Below are positions 37,507 through 46,340 of a DNA stretch of 64,000 nucleotides, one piece after another (the stretch's first letter is position 1; the number at the start of each line of letters is the position of its first letter). Source of the DNA: FEN-1219 sp963744305 (lineage in GTDB: Bacteria; Pseudomonadota; Gammaproteobacteria; Steroidobacterales; Rariloculaceae); assembly GCA_963744305.1 (NCBI GenBank), contig CAVUTF010000009.1, positions 62,001 through 126,000 of the forward strand. Reading direction: 5' to 3'. A program made the position numbers and the translations under genes. The notes beneath the pieces were generated by a model. It was not told the DNA's origin. It searched no databases and saw only the letters and a program-made list of their open reading frames with translations.

Positions 37507-38358
37507 ATGGATACGCAACGCCGTCAGTTGATCGACTTCCTCAAGAGTTGTCGCGCGCGGCTGTCGCCCTCGGAAGTCGGCCTGCCGGACACGAGTCGGC
37601 GCCGCACACCCGGCTTGCGCCGCGAAGACGTCGCCGCGGTCGCCGGCGTGAGCGTGACCTGGTACACATGGCTCGAGCAGGGGCGCGATATCCATGTGTC
37701 GGCCGACGTTCTCGAGCGTATCTGCGCGACGCTGCGTATGTCGCCCGACGAGCGCCAATACCTTTTCGCGCTCGTGCACCATCGGCCGGCGCCGCCGATC
37801 GCGACGCGCACCGATGAGGTGAGCCCGTCGCTCGTTCATATGTTGAAGGGAATTGCGGTGCCTGCGCTCGTGATGACCTCGCGTTGGGACGTGATCGCAT
37901 GGAACGAGCTCACGAAGATCTTCCGCGATTACGACAAGCTTCCCGCCGACAAGCGAAATCTGCTTCGCATTCTTCTCATCGAGGACGAGACCTACCAGCG
38001 CGACGCAGCGCAATACGAGGCAATGGCGCGTCGCGTCCTTTCGAAGTTCCGCGTCGACTACAGCCAGACGCCGGAGAACGGGGCGTTCGACGAGCTGATC
38101 GCCGAGCTCGCGGCGAAGAGCCCGATCTTCCGGCGACTCTGGAACAGCCCGGAAGTCATGAGCCGTTCGGAAGGCGTGGCGCACTATCCGCATCTCGGCG
38201 GAGTGAGCTTCGAGCACTCATCGTACGTGCCAGAGGGCAGCCCGACGCTACGGCTCGTGATCTACGTTCCGCACGACGACCGAACCGCAAGAAAGATCGC
38301 CGCATGGCGCGCGGGCGCTGAGACACCGGAAGAGCGCAAGAAACGCTCGACGAACTGA
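37507..38358 (+). CDS. XRE-family regulator with MmyB-like ligand-binding domain
   Basis: 283 residues. The N-terminal HTH_31-type domain has RRRTPGLRREDVAAVAGVSV and TWYTWLEQGRDIHVSADVLE. The C-terminal MmyB-like PAS domain has MTSRWDVIAWNELTKIFRDY, NLLRILLIED and the late VSFEHSSYVPEGSPTLRLV. In Actinobacteria and Proteobacteria such regulators often bind fatty-acid-like ligands and control adjacent short-chain dehydrogenase genes. Here the adjacent partner is convergent, a CmcJ-like enzyme. A dyad precedes the start. Confidence 0.86.
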   Translation: MDTQRRQLIDFLKSCRARLSPSEVGLPDTSRRRTPGLRREDVAAVAGVSVTWYTWLEQGRDIHVSADVLERICATLRMSPDERQYLFALVHHRPAPPIATRTDEVSPSLVHMLKGIAVPALVMTSRWDVIAWNELTKIFRDYDKLPADKRNLLRILLIEDETYQRDAAQYEAMARRVLSKFRVDYSQTPENGAFDELIAELAAKSPIFRRLWNSPEVMSRSEGVAHYPHLGGVSFEHSSYVPEGSPTLRLVIYVPHDDRTARKIAAWRAGAETPEERKKRSTN

Positions 38359-38380
38359 GCCACGACTGGTGGCGCTTGCG

Positions 38381-39190
38381 CTACTCGAAAAACGCCACGA
38401 AGCGCGCTTCGACGCTTGCGCGCGGCACCGCGTCAGCCGGCGCGGTAGGATCATCGAACGCCGTATGCGCCGCGTTGTATGCATCGGGCGCAGCCGAATC
38501 GAAGGCCTTGAAAACCAGAACGTCGTCGCGGGTGAGATTCGAAAAGTAGTACCAGCCGTGCGCAGCGCTGTGCTTGCAGACGCGCGAGACGAAGGTGTTA
38601 CCCGGCACCTCTTCGGGACCGATCGTCACGTCGAACTCGACTGTGTCCTCGTTCGCGACCGTGCGGCCGTCGCAGATCGCGAGCGTGTTGTCCTGTGGCG
38701 GCTGCGACGTAGCCCGCCAGGTTTGATAGATCGCAAAGCGCCGGTAAGGCGCGAGCGTGGCCTTCTCCCACGTCGTGACGAGACTCACGAATCGGTGCGC
38801 CCATTCGGTCGTGTAGTCCAGGTGCGCGAAGCGCGCAGGCTTCGCGGAGCCTTGCTCGGCGGAACGCTCGCCGAACCGCGTCAGTAATCCCGTACGTTGC
38901 GGCAGTACGTCGCGTGCGCCCGTGTACTCCTTCAGGAGTGCAGTCATTTCGGGATGATAGTCGCGATCGAGCACCGCCAAGTCGCGCGAAGTCGCAACCA
39001 CGCTGCGATGCCTGAGCAACACGAAGCCCTCGCGATCTAGCGAGAGGCCATCCTCGATTGCTCGCGCATCGCAAATCCGCACGAGGTGTGGCGTGAATTG
39101 CATGTTCGTGCGCGAGAAATCGCGGACGTCGATGTGCAGCCGCTCAGCGATCGGCCGGCAATAGTTGATCGTCGCTTGGACGGACCGCAT
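38381..39190 (-). CDS. CmcJ/NvfI-family oxidoreductase, second paralogue
   Basis: 269 residues. Same family layout as the protein at 18753: ATINYCRPIAERLHIDVRDF, DREGFVLLRHRSVVATSRDL, ARFAHLDYTTEWAHRFV, YQTWRATSQPPQDNTLAICD, DDVLVFKAFDSA and AHTAFDDPTAPADAVPR. The sequences are diverged, so this is not a recent duplication. ATG 39190 is 3 bp after the GntR stop, so it is the last gene of the GntR-linked minus-strand operon. It presumably performs an oxidation or reduction in that pathway; the reaction is unknown. Confidence 0.82.
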   Translation of the reverse strand: MRSVQATINYCRPIAERLHIDVRDFSRTNMQFTPHLVRICDARAIEDGLSLDREGFVLLRHRSVVATSRDLAVLDRDYHPEMTALLKEYTGARDVLPQRTGLLTRFGERSAEQGSAKPARFAHLDYTTEWAHRFVSLVTTWEKATLAPYRRFAIYQTWRATSQPPQDNTLAICDGRTVANEDTVEFDVTIGPEEVPGNTFVSRVCKHSAAHGWYYFSNLTRDDVLVFKAFDSAAPDAYNAAHTAFDDPTAPADAVPRASVEARFVAFFE

Positions 39191-39193
39191 GCG

Positions 39194-39973
39194 TTAGCTC
39201 TTCGATCGCCGCAAGGTCATCGTGAGTCGAAAGCGATCGGCAGGATAAAGGTTGACGGCGACTTCGGCGACGACGCCGGACGATAGCCGATACCGCCGTT
39301 GCACCTCGATCACCGTTGCGCCGAGATCGACGCCGAGCGTCGTTGCGATTCTCTCCGGTACCGTGGCCGCGCGCAGCGATTGTTCGACTTCGACGACGCT
39401 TTCCCCATAGAGGTCCTCGATCCAAAGGTAGATCGGCCCCGGGCGGCGCCCGAGCAAACGTGCCACGCCCGCGAAGTCGCTGTGCACGTAGACTTGCGTC
39501 CAACACACGGGGCGACTGTCGTCCAGCGCGTACCGAAACCCCTCCACCCTTAGCCATTTCCAACCCGGTTGACCGCCGAGCCGTTCGGCAAGCGCGCCGT
39601 CGGCGACGACGATTTCGTTCGAGCTCACCTCGTACTTCGTTGCGTTCGCGAGCTCGATCAGGTCGTTGATGGATGCGACTTCGTGGACGTACGGGCGCGG
39701 CGTACCGGGGCGCAGCACCGTCGTGCCGAACCCTTGGCGCGACGCGACGAGGCCGGCTTCGCGCAGCTCGCGCAGCGCTTCGCGGACCGTGTGGCGGCTC
39801 ACCTTGAACCGTTCTTGGAGCTCACCTTCCGTCGGTAGCTGCGAGTCCACGGGATACACGCCGCTCACGATTTCCTGTTTCAGGGTCTGCACGACTCGGC
39901 GATAGAGCGGCCCGGAAGAAGGCGGATCTCGATCGTGCGTGGAGCCAGCCGTTGCGGCCGTGCGTCGCGCCAT
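39194..39973 (-). CDS. GntR-family regulator, HutC subfamily (UTRA domain)
   Basis: 259 residues from ATG 39973; a longer frame to 40015 lacks support. The winged helix has RRVVQTLKQEIVSGVYPVDS, QLPTEGELQERFKVSRHTVR and EAGLVASRQGFGTTVLRPGT. The UTRA domain follows (WKWLRVEGFRYALDDSRPVC, YGESVVEVEQSLRAATVPER), which binds small effector molecules. It is embedded between the Rieske gene and the CmcJ-like gene, all minus strand, so it probably controls this operon through the long inverted repeat at 45147-45228. Confidence 0.88.
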   Translation of the reverse strand: MARRTAATAGSTHDRDPPSSGPLYRRVVQTLKQEIVSGVYPVDSQLPTEGELQERFKVSRHTVREALRELREAGLVASRQGFGTTVLRPGTPRPYVHEVASINDLIELANATKYEVSSNEIVVADGALAERLGGQPGWKWLRVEGFRYALDDSRPVCWTQVYVHSDFAGVARLLGRRPGPIYLWIEDLYGESVVEVEQSLRAATVPERIATTLGVDLGATVIEVQRRYRLSSGVVAEVAVNLYPADRFRLTMTLRRSKS

Positions 39974-40043
39974 GCTCAAGGTGTCGTCATTTGTGGATGC
40001 GCCGCATTCTAGCATCGAGAGGTGCCAAGCCAGCGGCAGCGTT

Positions 40044-40352
40044 TCAGATCTCTATCTCGACGCTGTCGCCGGAAACGCGGACGTTGTAGCGCGCGACATC
40101 GTCGTCGGCCGGATCGAGCGTTACTTTCCCAGACTTGATGTCGAAGCGCGCGCCGTGCAGCGGGCACTCGACTTCACCGCCGCGAATCTCACCCTCGCTC
40201 AACGGACCGCCTTCGTGCGTGCACTCGTCGGCGAGCGCGTAGAACTCGCCGCCCAGGTTGAACAAAGCGATTCGCTTGCCCGCGACTTCGACGCACTTGA
40301 TCGACTGCCGAGGTACTTCGGAGACCTTGGCAACAGCGAAGAACTGCGTCAT
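40044..40352 (-). CDS. Rieske-type (2Fe-2S) ferredoxin
   Basis: 102 residues. The Rieske ligands are in ADECTHEGGPLSEG (Cys-x-His) and VECPLHGARFDIKSGKV (Cys-x-x-His). Small soluble Rieske ferredoxins feed electrons to non-haem oxygenases. ATG 40352 overlaps the oxygenase stop by one base (TGATG), with AGGAG upstream, which suggests translational coupling with the 2OG-Fe-type protein. No reductase gene is adjacent. Confidence 0.9.
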   Translation of the reverse strand: MTQFFAVAKVSEVPRQSIKCVEVAGKRIALFNLGGEFYALADECTHEGGPLSEGEIRGGEVECPLHGARFDIKSGKVTLDPADDDVARYNVRVSGDSVEIEI

Positions 40353-41021
40353 CAGCTCCTGCCTCCTTCCCAAAGCGGCTTGCAGAGCCGTTCGGTATAT
40401 GCCGAGAACATCAAGTTGAAGCTCACGCTGATGCGGTTCCCTTCGCTCGCGTTCGGATCCACGGAGTGCTGGAGCCAAGAAGGAAACATCAGCAGCGTGC
40501 CGTCCGATACGGCGACCACGGCCTGATCCGCGTTGGCCGCGACGAGCTGAGTGACCGGGGGCCGAATGATGCCGGTCTGGCTGCGCGGATCGTGAAAGTT
40601 GATCGTGTCGGCGCCGGCGCGAGCCTCCACATAGTAAACGCCGCTCAGAAAGCAGTTCGGGTGAGCGTGCACCGCGTGGCCTCTGCCCGGCGCGTTGACA
40701 GTCGCCCAGCAAGCCGTAATCTCGATCTCGCGGGGTCCGATGTTGAGCCCATCGAGCACGCTTTCGAGCCGCCGCTTCGATGCAGCCGACGAGCGGTTCG
40801 AGCCCGGCGAGCCGGTGCAGGTCATGATTCGATTGCCACGTCTCGCCTCGCGCGAGCTGCGGAACCAAGTCATGCAGATAGGTCTTTAGAAACCGGTTGA
40901 GAGGACCCGACACCTCAAGCGCCAATCGGGTCTTCCACACGAGCGTCGGGAAGAGCGGCAAGACCTCGGGCCGCTCGATCGCGCGTCGCAGCCATGCAGC
41001 CTGCTTCGAGCTCGCGTTCAT
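40352..41021 (-). CDS. Putative 2OG-Fe(II) oxygenase (frameshifted)
   Basis: About 223 residues. N-terminus: MNASSKQAAWLRRAIERPEV and LPLFPTLVWKTRLALE. A break near 40770 leads into LDGLNIGPREIEITACWATV, the metal motif HAVHAHPNCFLSGVYYVEAR, and the late PSWLQHSVDPNASEGNRISV with the second His and the 2OG-binding Arg. This is the putative 2OG-Fe(II) oxygenase type with HxHPN in place of the usual HxD core. Linked by overlapping codons to the Rieske ferredoxin, which is unusual because 2OG oxygenases do not normally need a ferredoxin. Confidence 0.78.
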
Positions 41022-41082
41022 CGAAGGTCGTCACACCTCTGCACGTAGCTCTCCAAAGGACTTTACTCTTCATTGCCTCCGA

Positions 41083-41616
41083 TCACGAGCCCGCTGTCGC
41101 GCCGATCTCCGCGTCGTCGACGGCGTGGCCGGTTTTCGGCACGAGAATCGTTCGATCGAAGGTAATGAACACCTTGCCTTCTTGCGTGCTGCCGCGCGTG
41201 CGCACGGTGACGATCCCTTGCGTCGGCCGCGACTGCGACTCGCGTTTCGCGATCACCTCGGACTCCGCGTATACCGTGTCGCCTGCGTACACGGGCGCCG
41301 TCAGCTTGATGTCGGTCCAACCGAGGTTGCCGATCGCCTTGTAGCTCACGTCCGAAACGCTCATGCCGACGACGATCGACAGCGTCAGGCAACTGTTGAC
41401 CAACGGCCGGCCGAATTCCGACTTCGCCGCATACACCGCGTCGAAATGCAAAGGATGGTTGTTCATCGTGAGCAGCGTGAACCACGTGTTGTCGGTCTCG
41501 GTGATCGTGCGGCCGGGGCGATGCTCGTAAACGTCGCCGATCTCGAACTCCTCGTAGTAGCGTCCGAAGCTTTCGCGCCAGCGGCGCGGACCGACGTTCC
41601 GGGACCCGTGCGTCAT
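41083..41616 (-). CDS. MaoC-family dehydratase/hydratase
   Basis: 177 residues from ATG 41616. The hotdog-fold hydratase motif is TWFTLLTMNNHPLHFDAVYA, followed by KSEFGRPLVNSCLTLSIVVG, NLGWTDIKLTAPVYAGDTVY and ESQSRPTQGIVTVRTRGST. This subtype (MNxHPLHFD) resembles mesaconyl-CoA or methylmalyl-CoA hydratases rather than PhaJ. It would add water across a 2-enoyl-CoA double bond produced by the acyl-CoA dehydrogenase upstream. It lies 31 bp after the CoA-transferase stop. Confidence 0.88.
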   Translation of the reverse strand: MTHGSRNVGPRRWRESFGRYYEEFEIGDVYEHRPGRTITETDNTWFTLLTMNNHPLHFDAVYAAKSEFGRPLVNSCLTLSIVVGMSVSDVSYKAIGNLGWTDIKLTAPVYAGDTVYAESEVIAKRESQSRPTQGIVTVRTRGSTQEGKVFITFDRTILVPKTGHAVDDAEIGATAGS

Positions 41617-41647
41617 GCGACTCGTCTCCTCGAGATGTACGCGACCG

Positions 41648-42783
41648 TCACCATAGACCGTCGTCGGCCTCGAGCTCCGCGAGCAGCTCATCCGTATGCT
41701 CGCCGAGCAAGGGTTCGCGCAACACGGGCCGCGCGGGCTCCGCCGCGAACCGAATCGGCGGCGCAAGATGCCTGCGGCCTTGCTCATCGATGAGCAGCAG
41801 CTCGCGCGCAGAAACATTCGGGTCCTGCATCGCTTCGAGCAGCGTATTGACTGGGGCGAAGCAGACATCGAGCTGTGCAAGCCACTCGAGCGGCTTCTTC
41901 CCGAGACTTGCTCGCGAAGAATGCTTGCAGGCACTCGACGACGGGCCGCTGATGCGGCCCCGGGCCGCGTGCGCAGAGCGGCGACGAGGTCGGGCCGACC
42001 GAGCAGCCTCGAGCGCTCGCTCGACAAATTTCAGCTCCTGACCGGCGAGCGCGATCTGCTTGCCGTCGCGCGTGTCGTAGAGGCGATAGAACGCCGACCC
42101 GCCCGTCGTGCGCTCGCGACTTCGGCTCCGGTTGACGATCTTCCGCGAATACCGGCCCGAGAATGTTCGGCAGCGCCGCGACCAACGCGTCGTGCATCGC
42201 GACCTCGACGTAGTCGCCAATGCCCGTCTGCTGCCGTTTCAGCAACGCCATCAGCACGCCACTGAGCCCATGCAGCGCCGCCGTGATGTCCGCCATCGGA
42301 ATACCGGGCAAAGCCGGCCGGCCGTCGTCGCCAAGCGTCATGCTGAGCAGTCCGGCGACCGCCGCGACGGCGAAATCGTGGGCGGGCCGATCGCGATACG
42401 GACCGTCGTTCCCGAATGCGTTGATCGAGCAATAGACGATCGCGGCATTGCGGCGCCGGACGGCCTCGTAGCCTACGCCGAGGCGCTCGGCGACGCCCGG
42501 CCGGAACGACTCGACGAACACGTCGGCGGTCGCACACAACTTCAGAAGGCTCTCGCGGTTGCGCTGCGTCCTTCAGGTTCAGTACGACGCTCTTCTTGCC
42601 GCGGTTCAAGTTGCGGAAGAACACGGTCGTCGGCCCGTCGGCAAGCCCGATCCTGCGCCCCGGATCACCGTCGGGCGGCTCGATCTTGATGACTTCGGCG
42701 CCATGGTCGGCGAGCGCGAGAGTGAGATACGGCCCGGGTAGGAATACGGAAAGATCGACGACGCGCAAGCCCGCAAGCTTCAT
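41648..42783 (-). CDS. CaiB/BaiF-family CoA-transferase, second of a pair (several frameshifts)
   Basis: A family III CoA-transferase of about 378 residues spread over three frames. Seen: MKLAGLRVVDLSVFLPGPYL with TLALADHGAEVIKIEPPDGD, LNRGKKSVVLNLKD, VFVESFRPGVAERLGVGYEA, YCSINAFGNDGPYRDRPAHD, GDYVEVAMHDALVAALPNIL and the C-terminal CFAPVNTLLEAMQDPNVSAR. The catalytic Asp is expected in the HDFAVAAVAGLLSM region or equivalent. Breaks lie near 42560 and 42130, and at least two more fall near 42020-41890. Its ATG overlaps the stop of the first CoA-transferase (ATGA), so the two probably form a heteromer, as in BbsEF or SmtAB. Confidence 0.82.
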
Positions 42784-43950
42784 GTCTGCGCCGCCGCGCG
42801 GCCCGATGAACCTGCGCCGAGCAGCGCTTCGTTGTCCGCCCCGAGCGGCGAGCACGGAGTCGACACGCCGCGCGCGCCGTCCACTTTGATCGGCGTCGCG
42901 AGCAGCTGCAAATCGGCTTTCTCGGGATGCGGCACGGTTTGGATCATTCCCGAGGCTTGCGCGAAGGGGCTCGACAGCGCCGGTCGCCACGTCGTACACG
43001 GGACCGACCGGCAGCACACCCGACAGCCGCGCAAGCCATTCCTCGGTCGTAGCTTTGCGAAACTCTTGATCCAGCATCGCCGTGAGCTCTTGGCGGTGAT
43101 GGTGCCGCGTGTTGCCATCGACGAAGCGCGGATCGTGGGCGAGCGGCTGCAGAGCCGAGCACGTCGAGCAGCGCGCTCCAGAACTTCTCGGTCATGCACA
43201 TCACGAGGATCCAGCCGTCCGCTGTCGGGAACGTTTGCACGGGCGCGAGCGAGAAGTGGCTGCTGCGCTCGAGCCGCGACGCGCGCTTCGCCGCTGTTCA
43301 GATACCAAGTGCCCGCGTAGCCCAGCTGGTGCAACGCGACGTCGTAAAGCGATACGTCCACGTCGCAGCCGCGTGCCGCTGCGTTGCGCGGCGAGCATGC
43401 ACGCGAGCAAACCGACCATCGCGGTGCTCCCCGTCATGTAGTCGATGATCGACGGCCCGAACCGTGCCGGCGGCCCGTCCGGCTCGCCGGTCAAGCTCAT
43501 GAGCCCCGCCTCGGCCTGCATCAAGAAGTCGTAGCCGGGCCACGCGGCGCGCTCGTTGTCGCGCCCGTACGCCGAGATGTGCAAGCACACTACGCCTGCG
43601 TTGATCTTGCCGAGCGATGCATAGTCGAGGCCGAGCTTCGCCGGCTGATCGCCGCGCAAGTTGTTCATGACCGCCGCCGACGTACGCACGAGCTCGGCAA
43701 AATCGCGGCGGCCAGCGTCGGACTTGAGATCGAGCGCGACGCTGCGCTTTCCTGCGTTCCAGCCTTGAAAGTACTGACTGTCGGCGGCGCCGAGCGTATG
43801 CGGGCCGACGTAGCGCGCGGGGTCGCCGCCCGTGGCGGGATTCTCGATCTTGATGACCTCGGCCCCGAGCGCTGCGAGCAGCTGCGATCCGTACGGACCC
43901 GCGCCGTAGACCTCGACACTGAGCACGCGAAACCCTTCGAGCGGCTTCAT
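42780..43950 (-). CDS. CaiB/BaiF-family CoA-transferase, first of a pair (several frameshifts)
   Basis: About 390 residues from ATG 43950. Seen: MKPLEGFRVLSVEVYGAGPY, GSQLLAALGAEVIKIENPAT, WNAGKRSVALDLKSDAGRRD, VCLHISAYGRDNERAAWPGY, the Asp segment GYDFLMQAEAGLMSLTGEPD, and FGPSIIDYMTGSTAMVGLLA. Other frames continue with MDVSLYDVALHQLGYAGTWY, TADGWILVMCMTEKFWSALL and a C-terminal PHPEKADLQLLATPIKVDGA. At least three breaks lie between 43380 and 42960. The ATG overlaps the acyl-CoA dehydrogenase stop. It activates a carboxylic acid as its CoA thioester, using a CoA donor. Confidence 0.84.
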
Positions 43951-45128
43951 CGGAGCGGATTCCGCTTGAGCCATTGCTTCGCGATGATCATGCGCTGGAT
44001 CTCGTTGGTGCCTTCGCCGATCACCGTCAACGGCGCGTCGCGGTACAACCGCTCGATGTCGTACTCCTTCGAATAGCCGTAAGCGCCGTGGATCCGCATC
44101 GACTCGATGCTGTTCTCGAGCGCCGCTTCGGATGCGAAGTACTTCGCCATGCCGGCTTCGAGATCGCAGCGCTCGCCGCGATCGAACGCGGCCGCTGCAT
44201 CGAGGGTCAGCAAGCGCGCGGCGCGCGCGCGCGTAGCCATTTCGCCGAGCTTGAGCTGAATCGCTTGATGCTCGCAGATCGCCTTGCCGAACGTCTTGCG
44301 CGTCTGGGCATACTCCGTTGCGAGCTTCAAGCGCGCCGTCCGCGATGCCGACGCCGCGCGCAGCGACATTGATGCGGCCGAGCTCGAGCCCTCCTGTGAC
44401 CTGATAGAACCCCTGCCCTTCCACACCGCCGATCAAGTAATCCGCCGGCACGCGATAGTTCTCGAACACGAGCTCCGCGGAGTCGATCGACTTGTAGCCG
44501 AGCTTGTCGAGCTTCTTGCCGACCGTAAAGCCCGCCATCTTCGGCGCGATGAAAAGGCTCATGCCCTTGTGCCGCGGCTCGCGCGTCCGGGTTGGTCTTC
44601 ACGAGCAGCGCGACGCACGACCCCTCGATGCCGTTCGTGATCCAGGTCTTCGTGCCGTCGATCACGTAGTGCTCGCCGTCGCGACGCGCCGTCATGCGAA
44701 TGCCTTGCAGATCCGTGCCTGCGTCGGGCTCTGTTAGTGCGAGACCGCCGCGGATCTCGCCCGAGGCGAGCTTCGGCAGCCATTGCGTTCTTCTGCGCTG
44801 GCGTGCCGAACTTCTCGACGGCGAGCGCGAGCATCAGATGCGAGTTGAAGATGCCCGTGATCGACATCCAGACGGACGAGATCCGCATGACGAGCTTCGC
44901 ATACGTCGTCGCAGGCAATCCGAGTCCGCCGTATTCGCGACCGATCGTCGCGCCGAACAGTCCGAACTCCTTCATCTGCTCGACGACGTGGGCGGGATAG
45001 CGATCCGCGTGGTCGTATTCTTTGACGATCGGTTTGAGGTCGCGCTCGATCCAGCGATCGATCGCATCGAAGAATTGGGCCTCATCGGCCTCATCGAAGC
45101 CCGCAGTTTCAGCGCCTGCCACCGTCAT
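43947..45128 (-). CDS. Acyl-CoA dehydrogenase (several frameshifts)
   Basis: About 394 residues from ATG 45128. N-terminal part: FFDAIDRWIERDLKPIVKEY, GLFGATIGREYGGLGLPATT. Middle part in other frames: EHYVIDGTKTWITNGIEGSC and MSLFIAPKMAGFTVGKKLDK with LGYKSIDSAELVFENYRVPA. C-terminal part: YAQTRKTFGKAICEHQAIQL, MRIHGAYGYSKEYDIERLYR and DAPLTVIGEGTNEIQRMIIA. The Glu of GEGTNE is at the catalytic-base position of many family members. Breaks lie near 44760, 44600 and 44330-44300. First gene of the GntR-linked operon, so it sets the alpha,beta double bond. Confidence 0.88.
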
Positions 45129-45146
45129 TTACGGGCGACTCCCTCC

Positions 45147-45228
45147 AAAGCGAACATATCCGGACAAGTGATCGGATTCTATGAAAAACAGAGGCGTTAG
45201 GCTAGGCTAAACGTCCGGATATCGCTTT
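45147..45228. promoter_or_regulatory. Long inverted repeat between divergent genes, candidate GntR operator
   Basis: Left arm: AAAGCG (45147-45152), three extra bases, ATATCCGGAC (45156-45165). Right arm: GTCCGGATAT (45213-45222) and CGCTTT (45223-45228). The 10-bp parts are perfect complements and the 6-bp parts as well. The 47-bp loop contains an AT-rich patch and a TAGGC tandem repeat. It lies between the acyl-CoA dehydrogenase operon (start 45128) and the plus-strand gene at 45256, so it could hold two half-operators for one regulator. Assignment to the GntR at 39194 is inference. Confidence 0.6.
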
Positions 45229-45255
45229 GACACGTCTGCTCAGGGGATAGGGACA

Positions 45256-46263
45256 ATGCGCCGTTGGCATTCGAGCCTGCGATCGAGGTTCGCGATGGGC
45301 GCGGCGCTGTTGCTCGCAAGCCTGCTCGGCGTCACGGCCACCGCACAGCCGAGCCGAGTCCCGGCAAACTGCGACCGGAGCTGTCTCGAAGCCCTGATCG
45401 ACCAATACCTCGCCGCCGTCATCGCACACGATCCATCGCAGCTGCCGCTGTCCGGCGACGTGAAGTACACCGAGAACGAGCAACGGCTGGCCGTCGGCGA
45501 CGGTTTCTGGCAAACAGCCACCGGAAGCGGCAACTACAAGCATTACTTCGCCGACCCGCTCACGACGCAAGCCGCGTGGATGGGGACGATGAGAGAGGGC
45601 ACCACGCTGTTATTGATGGCGCTGCGGCTTAAAGTGCAGCTCGGCAGAATCACCGAGATCGAGACGGCGTATTTCCGCCCGGGCGGCGGCGGTCCGAACG
45701 ACATCGCGGGCATGGATGCGCGCGGCTCGCCGGAGCCGCTATGGCACGAAACCATTCCGGAAGCTGAGCGCTCGACGCGCAACGAGCTCATCGAGATTGC
45801 GAACGCGTACTTCGAAGGCTTGCAGCGCAACGACGGCAAGGGCTTCTATCCGTTCACCGACGACTGCGACCGCATCGAGAACGGCGCGCACACGACGAAC
45901 AATCCGAGCGGTCCGACGACGGCCGGCGGGTTCAACTACATGGCGCTCGACTGCAAGAAACAGCTCGAAAGCGGCTACCTCGCGATCGTGACGAACATCC
46001 ATCAGCGCCGTTATCCCCTCGTCGACGAGGAGCGCGGCGTCGTGTGGAGCAACGCGATCTTGGACTTGGGCGGCACCGTCAAGTCGATACGCTTGACCAA
46101 CGGCGAGACGGTCGACATGAGCGCCTTCGCCGGCCGCGCGTCGAGCATCGAGGCCACGGAAGCCTTCAAGATCGAGAACGGCAAGATCCGCCGGATCGAG
46201 ATGATCGGTCCGAGCGTTCCGTACCATCTGAATTCCGCTTGGGGCGGACTTAGCGGCCGCTGA
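45256..46263 (+). CDS. Exported DUF8021-like protein
   Basis: 335 residues with a signal peptide (RFAMGAALLLASLLGVTATA). The mature part opens ANCDRSCLEALIDQYLAAVI and AHDPSQLPLSGDVKYTENEQ, a pattern I associate with DUF8021, then repeats an NTF2-like motif in the second half (ELIEIANAYFEGLQRNDGKG, FTDDCDRIENGAHTT). Both halves look like SnoaL/NTF2-type folds. No reaction is known. Part of its 3' end recurs as a fragment at 52764-52835. It is divergent from the acyl-CoA dehydrogenase operon. Confidence 0.68.
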   Translation: MRRWHSSLRSRFAMGAALLLASLLGVTATAQPSRVPANCDRSCLEALIDQYLAAVIAHDPSQLPLSGDVKYTENEQRLAVGDGFWQTATGSGNYKHYFADPLTTQAAWMGTMREGTTLLLMALRLKVQLGRITEIETAYFRPGGGGPNDIAGMDARGSPEPLWHETIPEAERSTRNELIEIANAYFEGLQRNDGKGFYPFTDDCDRIENGAHTTNNPSGPTTAGGFNYMALDCKKQLESGYLAIVTNIHQRRYPLVDEERGVVWSNAILDLGGTVKSIRLTNGETVDMSAFAGRASSIEATEAFKIENGKIRRIEMIGPSVPYHLNSAWGGLSGR

Positions 46264-46340
46264 CACGCCGCGTTCCCGGCGGTAATAATCGCCGATGCGT
46301 TTCTGCTAAGCCCGCGTTAGCCGAAGGAGACATTACTACG

